Origin: SZUA-451 sp034721895
GTDB lineage: Bacteria > Campylobacterota > Campylobacteria > Campylobacterales > Sulfurovaceae
Assembly: GCA_034721895.1 (NCBI GenBank)
Contig: JAYEND010000116.1
Location: 1-31,708, forward strand
Direction of reading: 5' to 3'
Length of the DNA: 31,708 bases
Shown: one piece after another, positions 6,906 through 14,590 of the stretch
Numbering within the stretch: position 1 is the first letter of the stretch
Layout: every line of letters begins with the position of its first letter
Notes under the pieces: model-generated
Databases searched by the model: none
Told to the model about the DNA's origin: nothing
The model's input: only the letters and a program-made list of their open reading frames with translations
Position numbers and translations under genes: made by a program

Positions 6906-7695
6906 TTACAAATATCTCATCCTGAGAAGGATCAGTCAAATCACTCTCCTGGTACTCTATTTTGGTGCCAATGCCTATGGCTGGAAGATGCTTACGGGAA
7001 CGATGTCAAGCTCTTCTGTCCTGGGGGCAATTCCACTGAGTGATCCCTTTGCTGTTCTGCAAATGCTGGCAGCGGGAGCTGCGCTCGCGTTTGATGTCAT
7101 ATTGGGAGCGATCATTATCGCACTCTTCTACGGCATCATCGGGGGAAGAGCTTTCTGCAGCTGGGTCTGTCCTGTCAATATGGTGACCGACGCGGCCAAC
7201 TGGCTGAGACGGAAACTTTATATTGACAAGATCGAGCGTAAAATGTGGGTGAGCAGGAATCTGCGTTACTATATGATAGTGCTCGCATTGATTGTCTCTT
7301 TTGTGACCGGGATGGCGGCTTTTGAAGTCATCTCTCCTATCACGATCCTCAATCGTGGCGTTATATTTGGTTTTGGAGCGGGGGCGGGATTGCTGATAGC
7401 GATCTTCTTCTTCGATCTTTTTGTTCTTAAAAACGGATGGTGCGGACATATCTGTCCGCTGGGCGGTGTACACTCCATCATAGGGAAGTACAATCTCTTG
7501 AGAGTCAAACACAACAGCGACAACTGTACACTTTGCATGAAGTGCAAAGATGTCTGTCCTGAAGTGCAGGTGCTCAACATGATCGGAAAACGCAGCGAAG
7601 CTGTGGTCATGCAGGAGTGCACCAACTGCGGAAGATGTGTCGATGTCTGTGATGACGACGCACTGGGATTTCATATCCGCAACTATTTAAAATAA
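6898..7695 (+). CDS. napH: Membrane quinol-oxidising ferredoxin NapH
   Basis: NapH is an inner-membrane protein thought to oxidise menaquinol and hand electrons to NapG. This 265-residue copy has four to five hydrophobic helices, two CxxxCP motifs at membrane edges (FCSWVCP and WCGHICP) and two C-terminal [4Fe-4S] motifs (CTLCMKCKDVCP, CTNCGRCVDVC). The start is TTG at 6898 inside the last codons of napG, with AAGGAG 6 nt before it; no ATG is nearer. The unusual start plus the 8-nt overlap suggest that napH translation is tied to napG translation. Confidence 0.95.
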   Translation: MSNYKYLILRRISQITLLVLYFGANAYGWKMLTGTMSSSSVLGAIPLSDPFAVLQMLAAGAALAFDVILGAIIIALFYGIIGGRAFCSWVCPVNMVTDAANWLRRKLYIDKIERKMWVSRNLRYYMIVLALIVSFVTGMAAFEVISPITILNRGVIFGFGAGAGLLIAIFFFDLFVLKNGWCGHICPLGGVHSIIGKYNLLRVKHNSDNCTLCMKCKDVCPEVQVLNMIGKRSEAVVMQECTNCGRCVDVCDDDALGFHIRNYLK

Positions 7696-7713
7696 TAAAC
7701 CGGGAGGTATAAA

Positions 7714-8397
7714 ATGAGAATTTTAGTTAAAGTGGCTCTAAGTTCACTGCTGGTGGCTTCAGGCCTCTATGCAGCAGATACAGCCAAAGTAGTCGATATC
7801 AATGTGAAAGCAAGTGATACGAAAAGGATTAAAAAAGAGAGTCTGAGTGGCAAAACATCGGTAACTGAAGAGGCACTCGGACTGAGAAAAACAGATCTCT
7901 ATTCAGAAGCGAAAGATACCGAGGGGGACAAGGCTGATTATACTCGCCCTGAACCAGGTAAGTCTACAAGGTTTGAGAGAGCATTTGTCAATGCACCGCC
8001 AATGATTCCGCATAGCGTAGAGGGACTTCTGCCTATCACGACAAGCAACAACCAATGTATCGGTTGTCATATGCCGGAGGCGGCAAAAGGTGTGGGCGCG
8101 ACAGCGATCCCTGTTTCACACTTCACCAACTATAGACCAACAACAGTCATAGAGGGAGACAAAGTTCTCAAAGAGGGCAAAGAGATGGGGCCTACCAATA
8201 CCAGTGATATTTTGATTGCAAAAGCAGAAAAAACAGAAACACTTCACCAGGGGCGTTTCAACTGTTCACAGTGTCATGCACCACAATCAAATACAGATAC
8301 TGTTGTTGCCAATACTTTCCAGGGTGATTTTGGCGAAGGTGATATTCTGAAGTCACACTCAAGCTTGGCTGATGCAATGAACGAAGGCGTTGAATAG
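7714..8397 (+). CDS. napB: Diheme cytochrome c NapB, electron-transfer subunit
   Basis: NapB is the small periplasmic subunit delivering electrons to NapA. The 227-residue precursor has a Sec signal peptide (about residues 1-21) and two c-type heme motifs, CIGCH (115-119) and CSQCH (184-188). H100 in MIPHSVEGLLP and H136 in PVSHF are the likely distal heme ligands. It is longer than many NapB proteins because of about 50 charged residues (DIN to RKT) between the signal and the conserved core. A GGGAGG site precedes the ATG, and the TAG stop shares one base with the GTG of napF. Confidence 0.95.
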   Translation: MRILVKVALSSLLVASGLYAADTAKVVDINVKASDTKRIKKESLSGKTSVTEEALGLRKTDLYSEAKDTEGDKADYTRPEPGKSTRFERAFVNAPPMIPHSVEGLLPITTSNNQCIGCHMPEAAKGVGATAIPVSHFTNYRPTTVIEGDKVLKEGKEMGPTNTSDILIAKAEKTETLHQGRFNCSQCHAPQSNTDTVVANTFQGDFGEGDILKSHSSLADAMNEGVE

Positions 8398-8924
8398 TGG
8401 CATCACGACGCGATTTCTTTACAGCATTTCGCAAACCACTTGATCGAGCCAAAAAGGGGGAGGGTCTGATCGTCAGGCCTCCCTACGGCTTATTCGAATC
8501 TCTTTTTCAGAGTGAGTGTCCTGCTTGCGAGAGTCAGGCATGTGTCACTTCCTGTGAAGAGGAGATCATTCTCATCCGTGCTGACAAAACACCGATGCTC
8601 AATTTCAGTAAATCAGGCTGTACTTTTTGCGAAGCGTGCGCAATTGCCTGCGAAGCCGATGTGCTGAGTCTTGCTAATGGTGAAAGTACAGGGAAGATCC
8701 ATGCAGATTTTCGCATTTCGACAGAGGGGTGTGTTGCCCATAACGGTGTCATTTGTTTCTCCTGCAAAGAGCCCTGCATCGATGATGCCATTCTTTTTAA
8801 CGGGATGTTCAACCCAGTGATCGATATGGAGAAGTGCACGGGATGCGGTTTTTGTCTCAGCCGATGCCCGACACAGGCCATCAGCTATGTGGCTACGGAG
8901 ATAGTTGAATTAGAGAAAGAGTAA
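8397..8924 (+). CDS. napF: Cytoplasmic ferredoxin-type accessory protein NapF
   Basis: NapF is a cytoplasmic iron-sulfur protein involved in NapA maturation. The 175 residues contain four cysteine groups: CPACESQACVTSC, CTFCEACAIAC, the looser CVAHNGVICFSCKEPC, and CTGCGFCLSRCP. The N-terminus reads SRRDFFTAFRK, Tat-like in appearance but not followed by a hydrophobic core, consistent with a cytoplasmic protein, as in other NapF. The start is GTG at 8397, in the TAGTG overlap with the napB stop; translation is probably coupled. Confidence 0.92.
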   Translation: MASRRDFFTAFRKPLDRAKKGEGLIVRPPYGLFESLFQSECPACESQACVTSCEEEIILIRADKTPMLNFSKSGCTFCEACAIACEADVLSLANGESTGKIHADFRISTEGCVAHNGVICFSCKEPCIDDAILFNGMFNPVIDMEKCTGCGFCLSRCPTQAISYVATEIVELEKE

Positions 8925-8953
8925 AATAGTCATTACAAATAAAGAGGATAATC

Positions 8954-9304
8954 ATGAATATCGAAACACTTAAAGAAAACTACCCCAAACTCTTCAGCAG
9001 ACTCTCTGATGATATCACTGAACTCAGATATATACTGGTAATTGATGAAAATTATAATGATGTAGATTCTGATGAGTTTGATGCTATCGATCCGGAAGAT
9101 TACAACTTTTTGGTTTATCTGACCGATCAGCTCCAGGATGCTATGGGAGAAAAGGTTTTTGCCTCACTCCCTGATAAATTTTCGAAGCTGAAAGCCTTTG
9201 ATGATTTTTATGCCTCACAGGAAGATCTCTATGGGGTGATGACTGCTCTGAATGAAGAGGGAATCGCCAAAGCAATCCTTGGTGAAATCGAAAAAGAGCT
9301 TTAA
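8954..9304 (+). CDS. Unrecognised acidic protein within the nap operon
   Basis: A 116-residue, strongly acidic, cysteine-free protein that I cannot assign to a family. There is no signal peptide or membrane segment, so it is probably cytoplasmic. A central acidic stretch (VIDENYNDVDSDEFDAIDPE, residues about 29-48) is followed by predicted helices ending in GIAKAILGEIEKEL. It has an AGAGGA site, begins 29 nt after napF and ends 9 nt before napL, so it belongs to the operon. By position and charge it could be an accessory or chaperone for NapA or the iron-sulfur subunits, but that is guesswork from context. Confidence 0.75.
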   Translation: MNIETLKENYPKLFSRLSDDITELRYILVIDENYNDVDSDEFDAIDPEDYNFLVYLTDQLQDAMGEKVFASLPDKFSKLKAFDDFYASQEDLYGVMTALNEEGIAKAILGEIEKEL

Positions 9305-9313
9305 GGAAATAAC

Positions 9314-10264
9314 ATGAAAAAACTATTATTGATACTGTCCATCATGATGACTCTCCTCTATGCCGATACACTCAAACCAGTCCAGGAGATCAAAGCCAGC
9401 GGCTATGTGTATGATATAGCAGTCGATCAGAACTATCTCTATGCAGGTACAGGAAGCGGCGAACTCCAGGTCTATGACTACAAAAATAAAAAATTTGTCA
9501 AAACCATCACTCTCCCCCGCATCAAAGATTTTATGGGAGATGAGATAGATCCAAAGGTTTTCAGTGTTGATTATCTGAATGGCAAATATCTCCTGCTGAG
9601 TGAGGCAAAATCAGGTTATCGTGAACTTTATATCCACGAAAACAATAAAACGAAGAAACTTATCTCGGTAGAAGAACGTCAAGCCATTGCAAAAGCGAAA
9701 TTTGTTGACCAGGATCATGTTTTTCTGGCAAACCTTGGAAATGAAGTGATGCTCTATGATCTCAAAACCAAAAAAGAGCTCTATCGATTTCAGATCAGTC
9801 AATCTAAATTCTCAGATTTTGCTCTGACCAAAGATAAAACCATAGCAGTCGTAGGGTGCGAAAGCGGAGAGATCACTGTAGTAGATGTCCAAAAAGGCAA
9901 AGTCATCAAAATACTTAAAGGGCAAAACCTTGACAATACCTATAAGGTCGATATTAAAAACGGTATCGTTACGGGAGCAGGGCAGGACAGGAGAGGCTCC
10001 TATTATAATATACAGAGCGGCAGAGGCGGGTTCTTTGAGGGATCTTTCCTCATTTATGCTACAGCATTGAGTCCAAGTGCAAAGAAAGCTGCCTATGCCA
10101 TCAACGAGGAGAACGATATCGCCGTTTATAGCTTGCAAACCAATCAAAGAACTGCTATACTCCACGGTCAGAAGAGTACACTCAACACCATCGTCTTTCT
10201 GGACGAGAACACACTCTTCTCTGCCAGCAGTGATCCGATGATCATGATGTGGGAATTACCATAA
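9314..10264 (+). CDS. napL: Periplasmic beta-propeller protein NapL
   Basis: NapL is an accessory protein found in epsilonproteobacterial nap clusters; its precise role is not settled. The 316-residue precursor has a signal peptide (MKKLLLILSIMMTLLYA) and WD40-like propeller blades, visible as recurring patterns such as YLYAGTGSGELQVYD, VMLYDLKTKKELYRF, VVGCESGEITVVD and LFSASSDPMIMMW. It follows the acidic gene by 9 nt (AAGGAA before the ATG). The assignment rests on operon position plus the propeller pattern. Confidence 0.85.
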   Translation: MKKLLLILSIMMTLLYADTLKPVQEIKASGYVYDIAVDQNYLYAGTGSGELQVYDYKNKKFVKTITLPRIKDFMGDEIDPKVFSVDYLNGKYLLLSEAKSGYRELYIHENNKTKKLISVEERQAIAKAKFVDQDHVFLANLGNEVMLYDLKTKKELYRFQISQSKFSDFALTKDKTIAVVGCESGEITVVDVQKGKVIKILKGQNLDNTYKVDIKNGIVTGAGQDRRGSYYNIQSGRGGFFEGSFLIYATALSPSAKKAAYAINEENDIAVYSLQTNQRTAILHGQKSTLNTIVFLDENTLFSASSDPMIMMWELP

Positions 10265-10269
10265 TTTAC

Positions 10270-10330
10270 ATCTGAGCCAAAGGCGAAGCTTTAGTGAGAG
10301 GAATTGTTAAGGGGCTTTGCTCCTTAACAA
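10270..10330 (+). repeat. 61-nt hairpin element, copy 1 (before napD)
   Basis: ATCT is followed by a small stem GCC-AAA-GGC, then a conserved core CGAAGCTTTAGTGAGAGGAA, then a 12-bp hairpin TTGTTAAGGGGC-TTT-GCTCCTTAACAA containing one G-T pair (10304-10330). It matches the copy at 12809-12869 in length, core (20 of 23 bases over 10284-10306) and folding, while the stem sequence differs. It lies in the napL-napD gap, 26 nt before the napD start, and would be part of the operon mRNA. It may be an RNA structure, a REP-like element or a relic of an IS200/IS605-type end. Confidence 0.65.
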
Positions 10331-10356
10331 GGAGAAAATAAAACAGAAGGAAAAAA

Positions 10357-10704
10357 ATGAATATTTCAAGTATCGTCGTACAATGCAAAAGTGAAAACTA
10401 TGACAAAGTCAGAGAGGCACTCGAAGCAAGTGGCCTGTGTGACTATCATTTCGGAGACCAGGAGAAAGGCAAGATCATTATCACAGTTGAAGGGGAAGGT
10501 GTCGAAGAAGAGATCAAAAAGCTCACTGCCATCCAGGCAATTCCCCATATCATTGCAGCAGATATGATGCAAACGTATCAGGAAGAACTTGATGACGAGA
10601 TCAAAAAGCTTGAAGCCGCCGGTGATGTTCCCGATATGCTCAACGATGATTCACTTACCCCGCAGGATATCGTTTATCATGGAGATTTGAAAAAGAGGTT
10701 TTAA
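10357..10704 (+). CDS. napD: NapD, chaperone for the NapA Tat signal
   Basis: NapD is a small cytoplasmic protein that binds the twin-arginine signal of NapA and holds back export until the cofactor is inserted. The 115 residues start with NISSIVVQC, the expected first strand of the ferredoxin-like fold, with GKIIITVEGEGVEEEIKKL in the middle and IPHIIAADMMQTY near residue 70-80. It is longer than the E. coli protein by a C-terminal acidic helical tail of about 35 residues (EELDDEIKKLEAAG and onward). AGAAGGA precedes the ATG. It is separated from napL by 92 nt that contain the hairpin element. Confidence 0.9.
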   Translation: MNISSIVVQCKSENYDKVREALEASGLCDYHFGDQEKGKIIITVEGEGVEEEIKKLTAIQAIPHIIAADMMQTYQEELDDEIKKLEAAGDVPDMLNDDSLTPQDIVYHGDLKKRF

Positions 10705-10715
10705 TGCTTCTCGTC

Positions 10716-10736
10716 ATTCCGGACCTGATCCGGAAT
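10716..10736. repeat. REP-like hairpin after napD
   Basis: ATTCCGGA-CCTGA-TCCGGAAT is a perfect 8-bp hairpin 11 bp after the napD stop. Palindromes of the type TCATTCCGG...CCGGAATCC are dispersed in many proteobacterial genomes. It may also act as the 3' end of the nap mRNA, although only a weak T-run follows. Confidence 0.5.
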
Positions 10737-10887
10737 CCATAGGTTTTCCTTAAGATTTCATCAAAAAAACAGCCTCAATACCATAATTTGGACAAATTTA
10801 TAAAATATTTTAAACCCTCTCTTTCCCATAAAACCGTACTTTCATTAACCAACCATTAACTTTTTGTACATTTTTGGTTAAATAACC

Positions 10888-10917
10888 TTGACATTTGCGA
10901 CTACCCTATGGTATAAT
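10888..10917 (+). promoter_or_regulatory. Strong sigma-70 promoter of the first porin gene
   Basis: TTGACA (10888-10893) and TATAAT (10912-10917) are both perfect consensus hexamers with an 18-bp spacer. Transcription would begin near 10924, 25 nt before the ATG. This implies constitutive, high expression independent of the nap promoter. Confidence 0.8.
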
Positions 10918-10948
10918 TCGAGTTGAACTAAAAAACAAGGAGTTTATC

Positions 10949-12322
10949 ATGAAAAAAGGTTTATTGCTATCAGTAGTAGCATCGACAATGATCATGGCGG
11001 GCGGAGATATTGCTCCAGCGCCAGTAGTAGTAGAAGAGACTTTCCCACAGTGGGATTTTAGCGGACAAGCGGTAGTTTACTATCAGACACTTGATTCATT
11101 TGGAACTGGTGATCTTTTTAATCAGGGACCTACCGGAGGCAAGTCATTGGGAAATGGCGGTCTTCAATTGAATGCAGTCGGTAAATTCGATTATGGTTTG
11201 AGTGCAGGTGCAAGTTTGGTTGGACTTGGAACAATTGGTCTTGACCAAGATGTAGTAAGTCAAGTTATGCAGAGTGCTGATGGATACCTCAACGGTGGTG
11301 CTGTCACACAACTTTGGGGTGCTTGGGGAAATGAGAGCACGACATTCAAAGCGGGTCGTCAGGAACTTCCAAAATCACTCTCTCCATTTGCATGGTCTGA
11401 AGGTTGGAACGTATTCAAGAATACTTATGGTGCAGCATTGTTGGTCAACACTTCTATTTCCAACACCACATTGGTCGGTGCATGGGTAAATGATGCCAAC
11501 CAGAATGGTATTGGTGCAGCTAACGCCGCTGGCGCTCCCGGATGGTTAGGCATTGCACTACTTCACGGTGGTATATCAAACCTGAATGACTTTAACCGAG
11601 TCAATGGTGATGACGGTATCTTCATGGCAACTGTTCAGAACAAATCAATTGACGGTTTGACATTGACTGGTTCATGGTACTATGGAGCTAATTTTGGTGA
11701 AAACATGCTGGGTGTCGCCGGTGGTTCTGATGTAAATATCCTTTGGGGTGATGCTACTTATGCTGATCCGGATATGTATGGTTTGGTAGCAGGTATTCAG
11801 GGTGGTACGATCATGCAGGATGACTTGCCTGCGGACACAACTGCATTTGGTGCAAAAATCGGCGGTAGCTGGGATGTATTTGCATTCGGTGCGGCATTTT
11901 CAAGTGTAGATGATGGAACAACTGGTGTATTCAACGTCGGTGGTGTAAAAACTCCTCTCTATACACAAATGATCCTCAACCAGGCATTTATCGCTCGTGA
12001 TGCTGACAGTGTTGTTCTTCACGCAAGTGCAAAAGCTCTGGGTGGTAAATTCATTGTCAAGTATGGTATGACAACTCAGAATAACCGTCTCCTAAACCAA
12101 GCGACAGATACTTATGGTGATAGAGACTATGCTGAACTGGACCTTGTTTATAAAACAAAAGTCTGGAATGACAGTATCGCTCTCTTTGCCGGTTATATCA
12201 ACCAGGATGTTGACGCCCTTACTGTTAATGTAACTGATCCTGATACTGGTGCAGTTACTCAGGTAACTGGTCCAAATGACCCGAACAACGTTGTTCGTTT
12301 CTGGGCAAGATATAATTTCTAA
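10949..12322 (+). CDS. Outer-membrane porin (Opr/MOMP-like)
   Basis: A 457-residue precursor with a signal peptide (MKKGLLLSVVASTMIMA) and a beta-barrel-like body: alternating amphipathic strands, GNGGLQLNAVGKFDYGLSAG, GRQELPKS, and a terminal FWARYNF ending in phenylalanine, the usual signal for outer-membrane assembly. Mature residues begin GGDIAPAPVVVEE, almost the same as the second porin at 21447-22766 (GGDIKPAPVAVEE). It probably forms a passive channel for ions or small solutes, and its place after the nap operon allows a role in nitrate/nitrite passage, which is speculation. The start at 10949 follows AAGGAG; an in-frame ATG at 10895 lies inside the promoter and is rejected. Confidence 0.8.
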   Translation: MKKGLLLSVVASTMIMAGGDIAPAPVVVEETFPQWDFSGQAVVYYQTLDSFGTGDLFNQGPTGGKSLGNGGLQLNAVGKFDYGLSAGASLVGLGTIGLDQDVVSQVMQSADGYLNGGAVTQLWGAWGNESTTFKAGRQELPKSLSPFAWSEGWNVFKNTYGAALLVNTSISNTTLVGAWVNDANQNGIGAANAAGAPGWLGIALLHGGISNLNDFNRVNGDDGIFMATVQNKSIDGLTLTGSWYYGANFGENMLGVAGGSDVNILWGDATYADPDMYGLVAGIQGGTIMQDDLPADTTAFGAKIGGSWDVFAFGAAFSSVDDGTTGVFNVGGVKTPLYTQMILNQAFIARDADSVVLHASAKALGGKFIVKYGMTTQNNRLLNQATDTYGDRDYAELDLVYKTKVWNDSIALFAGYINQDVDALTVNVTDPDTGAVTQVTGPNDPNNVVRFWARYNF

Positions 12323-12349
12323 GAATCACTTCTTAAAGTTAACCTCTCT

Positions 12350-12389
12350 TAGAGTTCAGGCTTTTGCCTGACTCTAGCCTCTCTTTTTT
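12350..12389 (+). terminator. Rho-independent terminator of the first porin gene
   Basis: The stem TAGAGT-CAGGC / GCCTG-ACTCTA, with one bulged T and a TTTT loop (12350-12376), is followed by CTCTTTTTT. It lies 28 bp after the porin stop. Confidence 0.75.
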
Positions 12390-12421
12390 ATTCCCTACTA
12401 ATTTTTTATATACTTATCTTA

Positions 12422-12693
12422 TTATTACCAACCCGACAAATAGTCTGAATTTTTGATGCAGTGATTTCGTTCATAATCAAGGCAGATTTTTGAAGGACTC
12501 GCCAAAGCGAATTCGAAAAAATCTAACACAGAGTATGGACGAAAGCACTGCACCCTTCGGGGAGAGCGCAAAGAAGCAACCTGCAAGCAAAAAAATCTTT
12601 GTATTAGCCAGCTAGTCCTGCAGATTTTTTCACTCACATCTCACTCCTTTGCACTCTCTCAAAAGTTCAGACTATTTGTCGGGTTGGTAATAA
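12422..12693. mobile_element. 272-bp element bounded by 28-bp perfect inverted repeats (MITE-like)
   Basis: The left end 12422-12449 begins TTATTACCAACCCGACAAAT and its exact reverse complement closes the element at 12666-12693. The match extends inward by TTTTGA after one mismatch, making arms of about 35 bp. The interior contains a CCC-TTCG-GGG tetraloop hairpin and a repeated GCAGATTTTT, but no supported gene; a 70-codon minus-strand frame runs through the left arm and has no gene-like features. TA dinucleotides flank the inner TTACC...GGTAA ends, which could be target duplication. It lies between a terminator and the rimO promoter, a safe site for a non-autonomous element. Confidence 0.6.
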
Positions 12694-12752
12694 CCCTTAC
12701 TATATGCCATTCGTAACACGTAACCCACAGTACATAACACCCCTATGAATTA

Positions 12753-12761
12753 TGCTATAAT
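12753..12761 (+). promoter_or_regulatory. Extended -10 promoter of rimO
   Basis: TGCTATAAT is an extended -10 with no clear -35. Transcription would begin near 12768, giving a leader of about 115 nt that includes the hairpin element at 12809-12869. Confidence 0.55.
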
Positions 12762-12808
12762 CCCAAAAATTATTTTCTTTATAATTCTATACATATAACA
12801 AAACATTT

Positions 12809-12869
12809 ATCTCGACGCTAGTCGTAGCTTAAGTGAGATGAATTGAGTTGAGGCTTTGCCTTAACTCAA
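12809..12869 (+). repeat. 61-nt hairpin element, copy 2 (rimO leader)
   Basis: ATCT, a small stem CGAC-GCTA-GTCG, the core CGTAGCTTAAGTGAGATGAA, then a 12-bp hairpin TTGAGTTGAGGC-TTT-GCCTTAACTCAA with one G-T pair (12843-12869). Length and fold match copy 1 at 10270-10330. It ends 13 nt before the rimO ATG and just before the AAGAAGG ribosome binding site. Confidence 0.65.
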
Positions 12870-12882
12870 GAAGAAGGTATCA

Positions 12883-14214
12883 ATGAATAACAAAAAACTA
12901 CATCTGGTCAGCCTCGGCTGCACCAAAAACCTTGTGGACAGCGAAGTGATGCTGGGTCGTCTGCGTGAGTATGAGATCACCGATGAGGCGACCCAGGCCG
13001 ATGTGATCATCGTCAACACCTGCGGCTTTATCGATGCTGCCAAAGAGGAGAGTATCAACACCCTTCTCAACCTCCACGATGAGCGCAAAGAGAACTCGCT
13101 CCTGGTCATGAGCGGCTGTCTCTCTGAACGCTACAAAGAGGAACTCCAGGCAGATATGCCCGAGATCGATATCTTCACCGGCGTCGGCGACTATGAAAAG
13201 ATCGATGAACTGATCGCAAGCAAGCAAAGTACCTTCTCCCCGGAAGTCTATCTTGCCAATGAGAATTCGGACAGAGTTATCACAGGATCCAATTACCACG
13301 CTTATATCAAGATCGCCGAGGGCTGCAACCAGGCCTGTTCCTTCTGTGCCATCCCCAGCTTCAAAGGCAAACTCCACTCCCGGAGTCTTGGCTCCATAGA
13401 AAAAGAGGTTAGAAACCTTGTCAAGCAGGGCTTTTATGACTTCTCTTTCATTTCACAGGACAGTTCAAGCTATGGTAGAGATATGGAGTTGAAAGATGGG
13501 CTCATGGACCTCATCAAAACTGTAGAGGCCATAGAGGGGATAAAAAGTGCCCGTATTCTTTATCTTTACCCCAGTACCACAACTTTTGAACTCATCGATG
13601 CCATTGCTGACTCAAAAGTATTCCAAACTTACTACGATATGCCGATCCAGCATATCGATGATGCTCTGCTTAGAGCCATGAAACGTGGATTTGGAGAAAA
13701 GAAAACCATTGAACTATTGGAATATATGAAAAGCAAACCTAACGCATTTCTAAGAACTTCGATCATCGCAGGTCATCCGGGAGAAACACAAGAGAGCTTT
13801 GAAAAACTCTGTGACTTCATGGAAAACTTCGGATTTGACAGATTCAATACCTTCCACTACTCCAACGAAGAGACAACCACAGCCTATACAATGGAGCAAA
13901 TTCCACAGGAAATCATCGATGAAAGAGCGGAGATACTGGGAGAGATCGCAGAACGTTCCACCATCGCTTCGCTGCAAAAAATGATAGGCAAGGCCATGAC
14001 TATCGTAATTGACGGCAAGAGCGATGAGCACGAATACCTCCTAAGCGCACGACCTCTGGCATGGGCTGTGGAGATAGACGGCGAAATTTTTGTGAATGAT
14101 ACCTCTGATCTGCCTATCACATATGGAAAGACATATGAAGCTGAAATTACTGAGTTGGCTGGTGATAAATTACTTGCAACGCTCATCAGTGAGCAACTAG
14201 CAGTGAGCAGCTAG
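12883..14214 (+). CDS. rimO: Ribosomal protein S12 methylthiotransferase RimO
   Basis: RimO is a radical-SAM enzyme that methylthiolates an aspartate of ribosomal protein S12. The 443-residue protein has the N-terminal MTTase domain with C13 (LVSLGCTKNLVDSE), C47 (NTCGFID) and C79 (SGCLSERY) binding one cluster, the radical-SAM motif C148-x3-C152-x2-C155 (EGCNQACSFCAIPSFKG), and a C-terminal TRAM domain. LVSLGCTKNLVDSE and IPSFKG separate it from MiaB, which is encoded at 17203. AGAAGG precedes the ATG. The last residues (SEQLAVSS) and the stop are encoded by the heptamer repeat at 14187-14214, so the original C-terminus has been replaced or extended. Confidence 0.96.
   Translation: MNNKKLHLVSLGCTKNLVDSEVMLGRLREYEITDEATQADVIIVNTCGFIDAAKEESINTLLNLHDERKENSLLVMSGCLSERYKEELQADMPEIDIFTGVGDYEKIDELIASKQSTFSPEVYLANENSDRVITGSNYHAYIKIAEGCNQACSFCAIPSFKGKLHSRSLGSIEKEVRNLVKQGFYDFSFISQDSSSYGRDMELKDGLMDLIKTVEAIEGIKSARILYLYPSTTTFELIDAIADSKVFQTYYDMPIQHIDDALLRAMKRGFGEKKTIELLEYMKSKPNAFLRTSIIAGHPGETQESFEKLCDFMENFGFDRFNTFHYSNEETTTAYTMEQIPQEIIDERAEILGEIAERSTIASLQKMIGKAMTIVIDGKSDEHEYLLSARPLAWAVEIDGEIFVNDTSDLPITYGKTYEAEITELAGDKLLATLISEQLAVSS
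14187..14214 (+). repeat. Heptamer repeat array at the rimO 3' end
   Basis: Four 7-bp units: CAGTGAG, CAACTAG, CAGTGAG, CAGCTAG. The last unit provides the rimO TAG stop. Same family as the arrays at 14604, 15587, 15695, 20195 and 20382. Confidence 0.8.
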
Positions 14215-14236
14215 CAGTTAAGAACAGGAGTTTAAA

Positions 14237-14590
14237 ATGGACGATAGTATTTTACGGGATAAAAGTTTTAACTTTGCACTTAGAGCTATTAAGCTATCTA
14301 AATATTTACAAAATACGCATAAAGAATATGTACTTTCAAAACAAATCTTACGAAGTGGCACCTCTATGGGTGCCCTCATAAGAGAAGCACAATATGCACA
14401 ATCCAAAGCAGATTTTTTACATAAATTAACTATTGCCCTCAAAGAAGCTAATGAAACAGAGTATTGGTTATTACTTCTTTCTGAATCAAATTATATTGAT
14501 GAAAAAATGTTTAATAGTATTTATCCCGACATCAAAGAACTACTAAAACTACTTATATCCAGTACAAAAACAGTCAAAGTATATAAATAA
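14237..14590 (+). CDS. Four-helix-bundle protein of the S23/23S-rRNA-IVP type
   Basis: A 117-residue all-helical protein recognised as the S23-type four-helix-bundle family: LRDKSFNFALRAIKLSKYL (helix 1), LSKQILRSGTSMGALIREAQ (helix 2, the most conserved part), a third helix with KLTIALKEANETEYWLLLL, and a last helix. Relatives occur in 23S rRNA intervening sequences and as stand-alone genes; one relative (Avd) serves diversity-generating retroelements. Its job is unknown and no retroelement is visible here. CAGGAG lies 7 nt before the ATG. The gene is clearly more AT-rich than rimO and tilS and is bracketed by oppositely oriented heptamer arrays, which suggests a late insertion. Its TAA overlaps the tilS ATG by one base. 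Confidence 0.85.
   Translation: MDDSILRDKSFNFALRAIKLSKYLQNTHKEYVLSKQILRSGTSMGALIREAQYAQSKADFLHKLTIALKEANETEYWLLLLSESNYIDEKMFNSIYPDIKELLKLLISSTKTVKVYK

Noticed and set aside
10895..10948. An upstream in-frame ATG extending the first porin by 18 residues
   Set aside because: It lies within the TTGACA...TATAAT promoter, before the transcription start, and would spoil the signal peptide.
12425..12637. A 70-codon frame inside the inverted-repeat element
   Set aside because: It runs through the terminal inverted repeat, has no good ribosome binding site and no recognisable domain; more likely chance.
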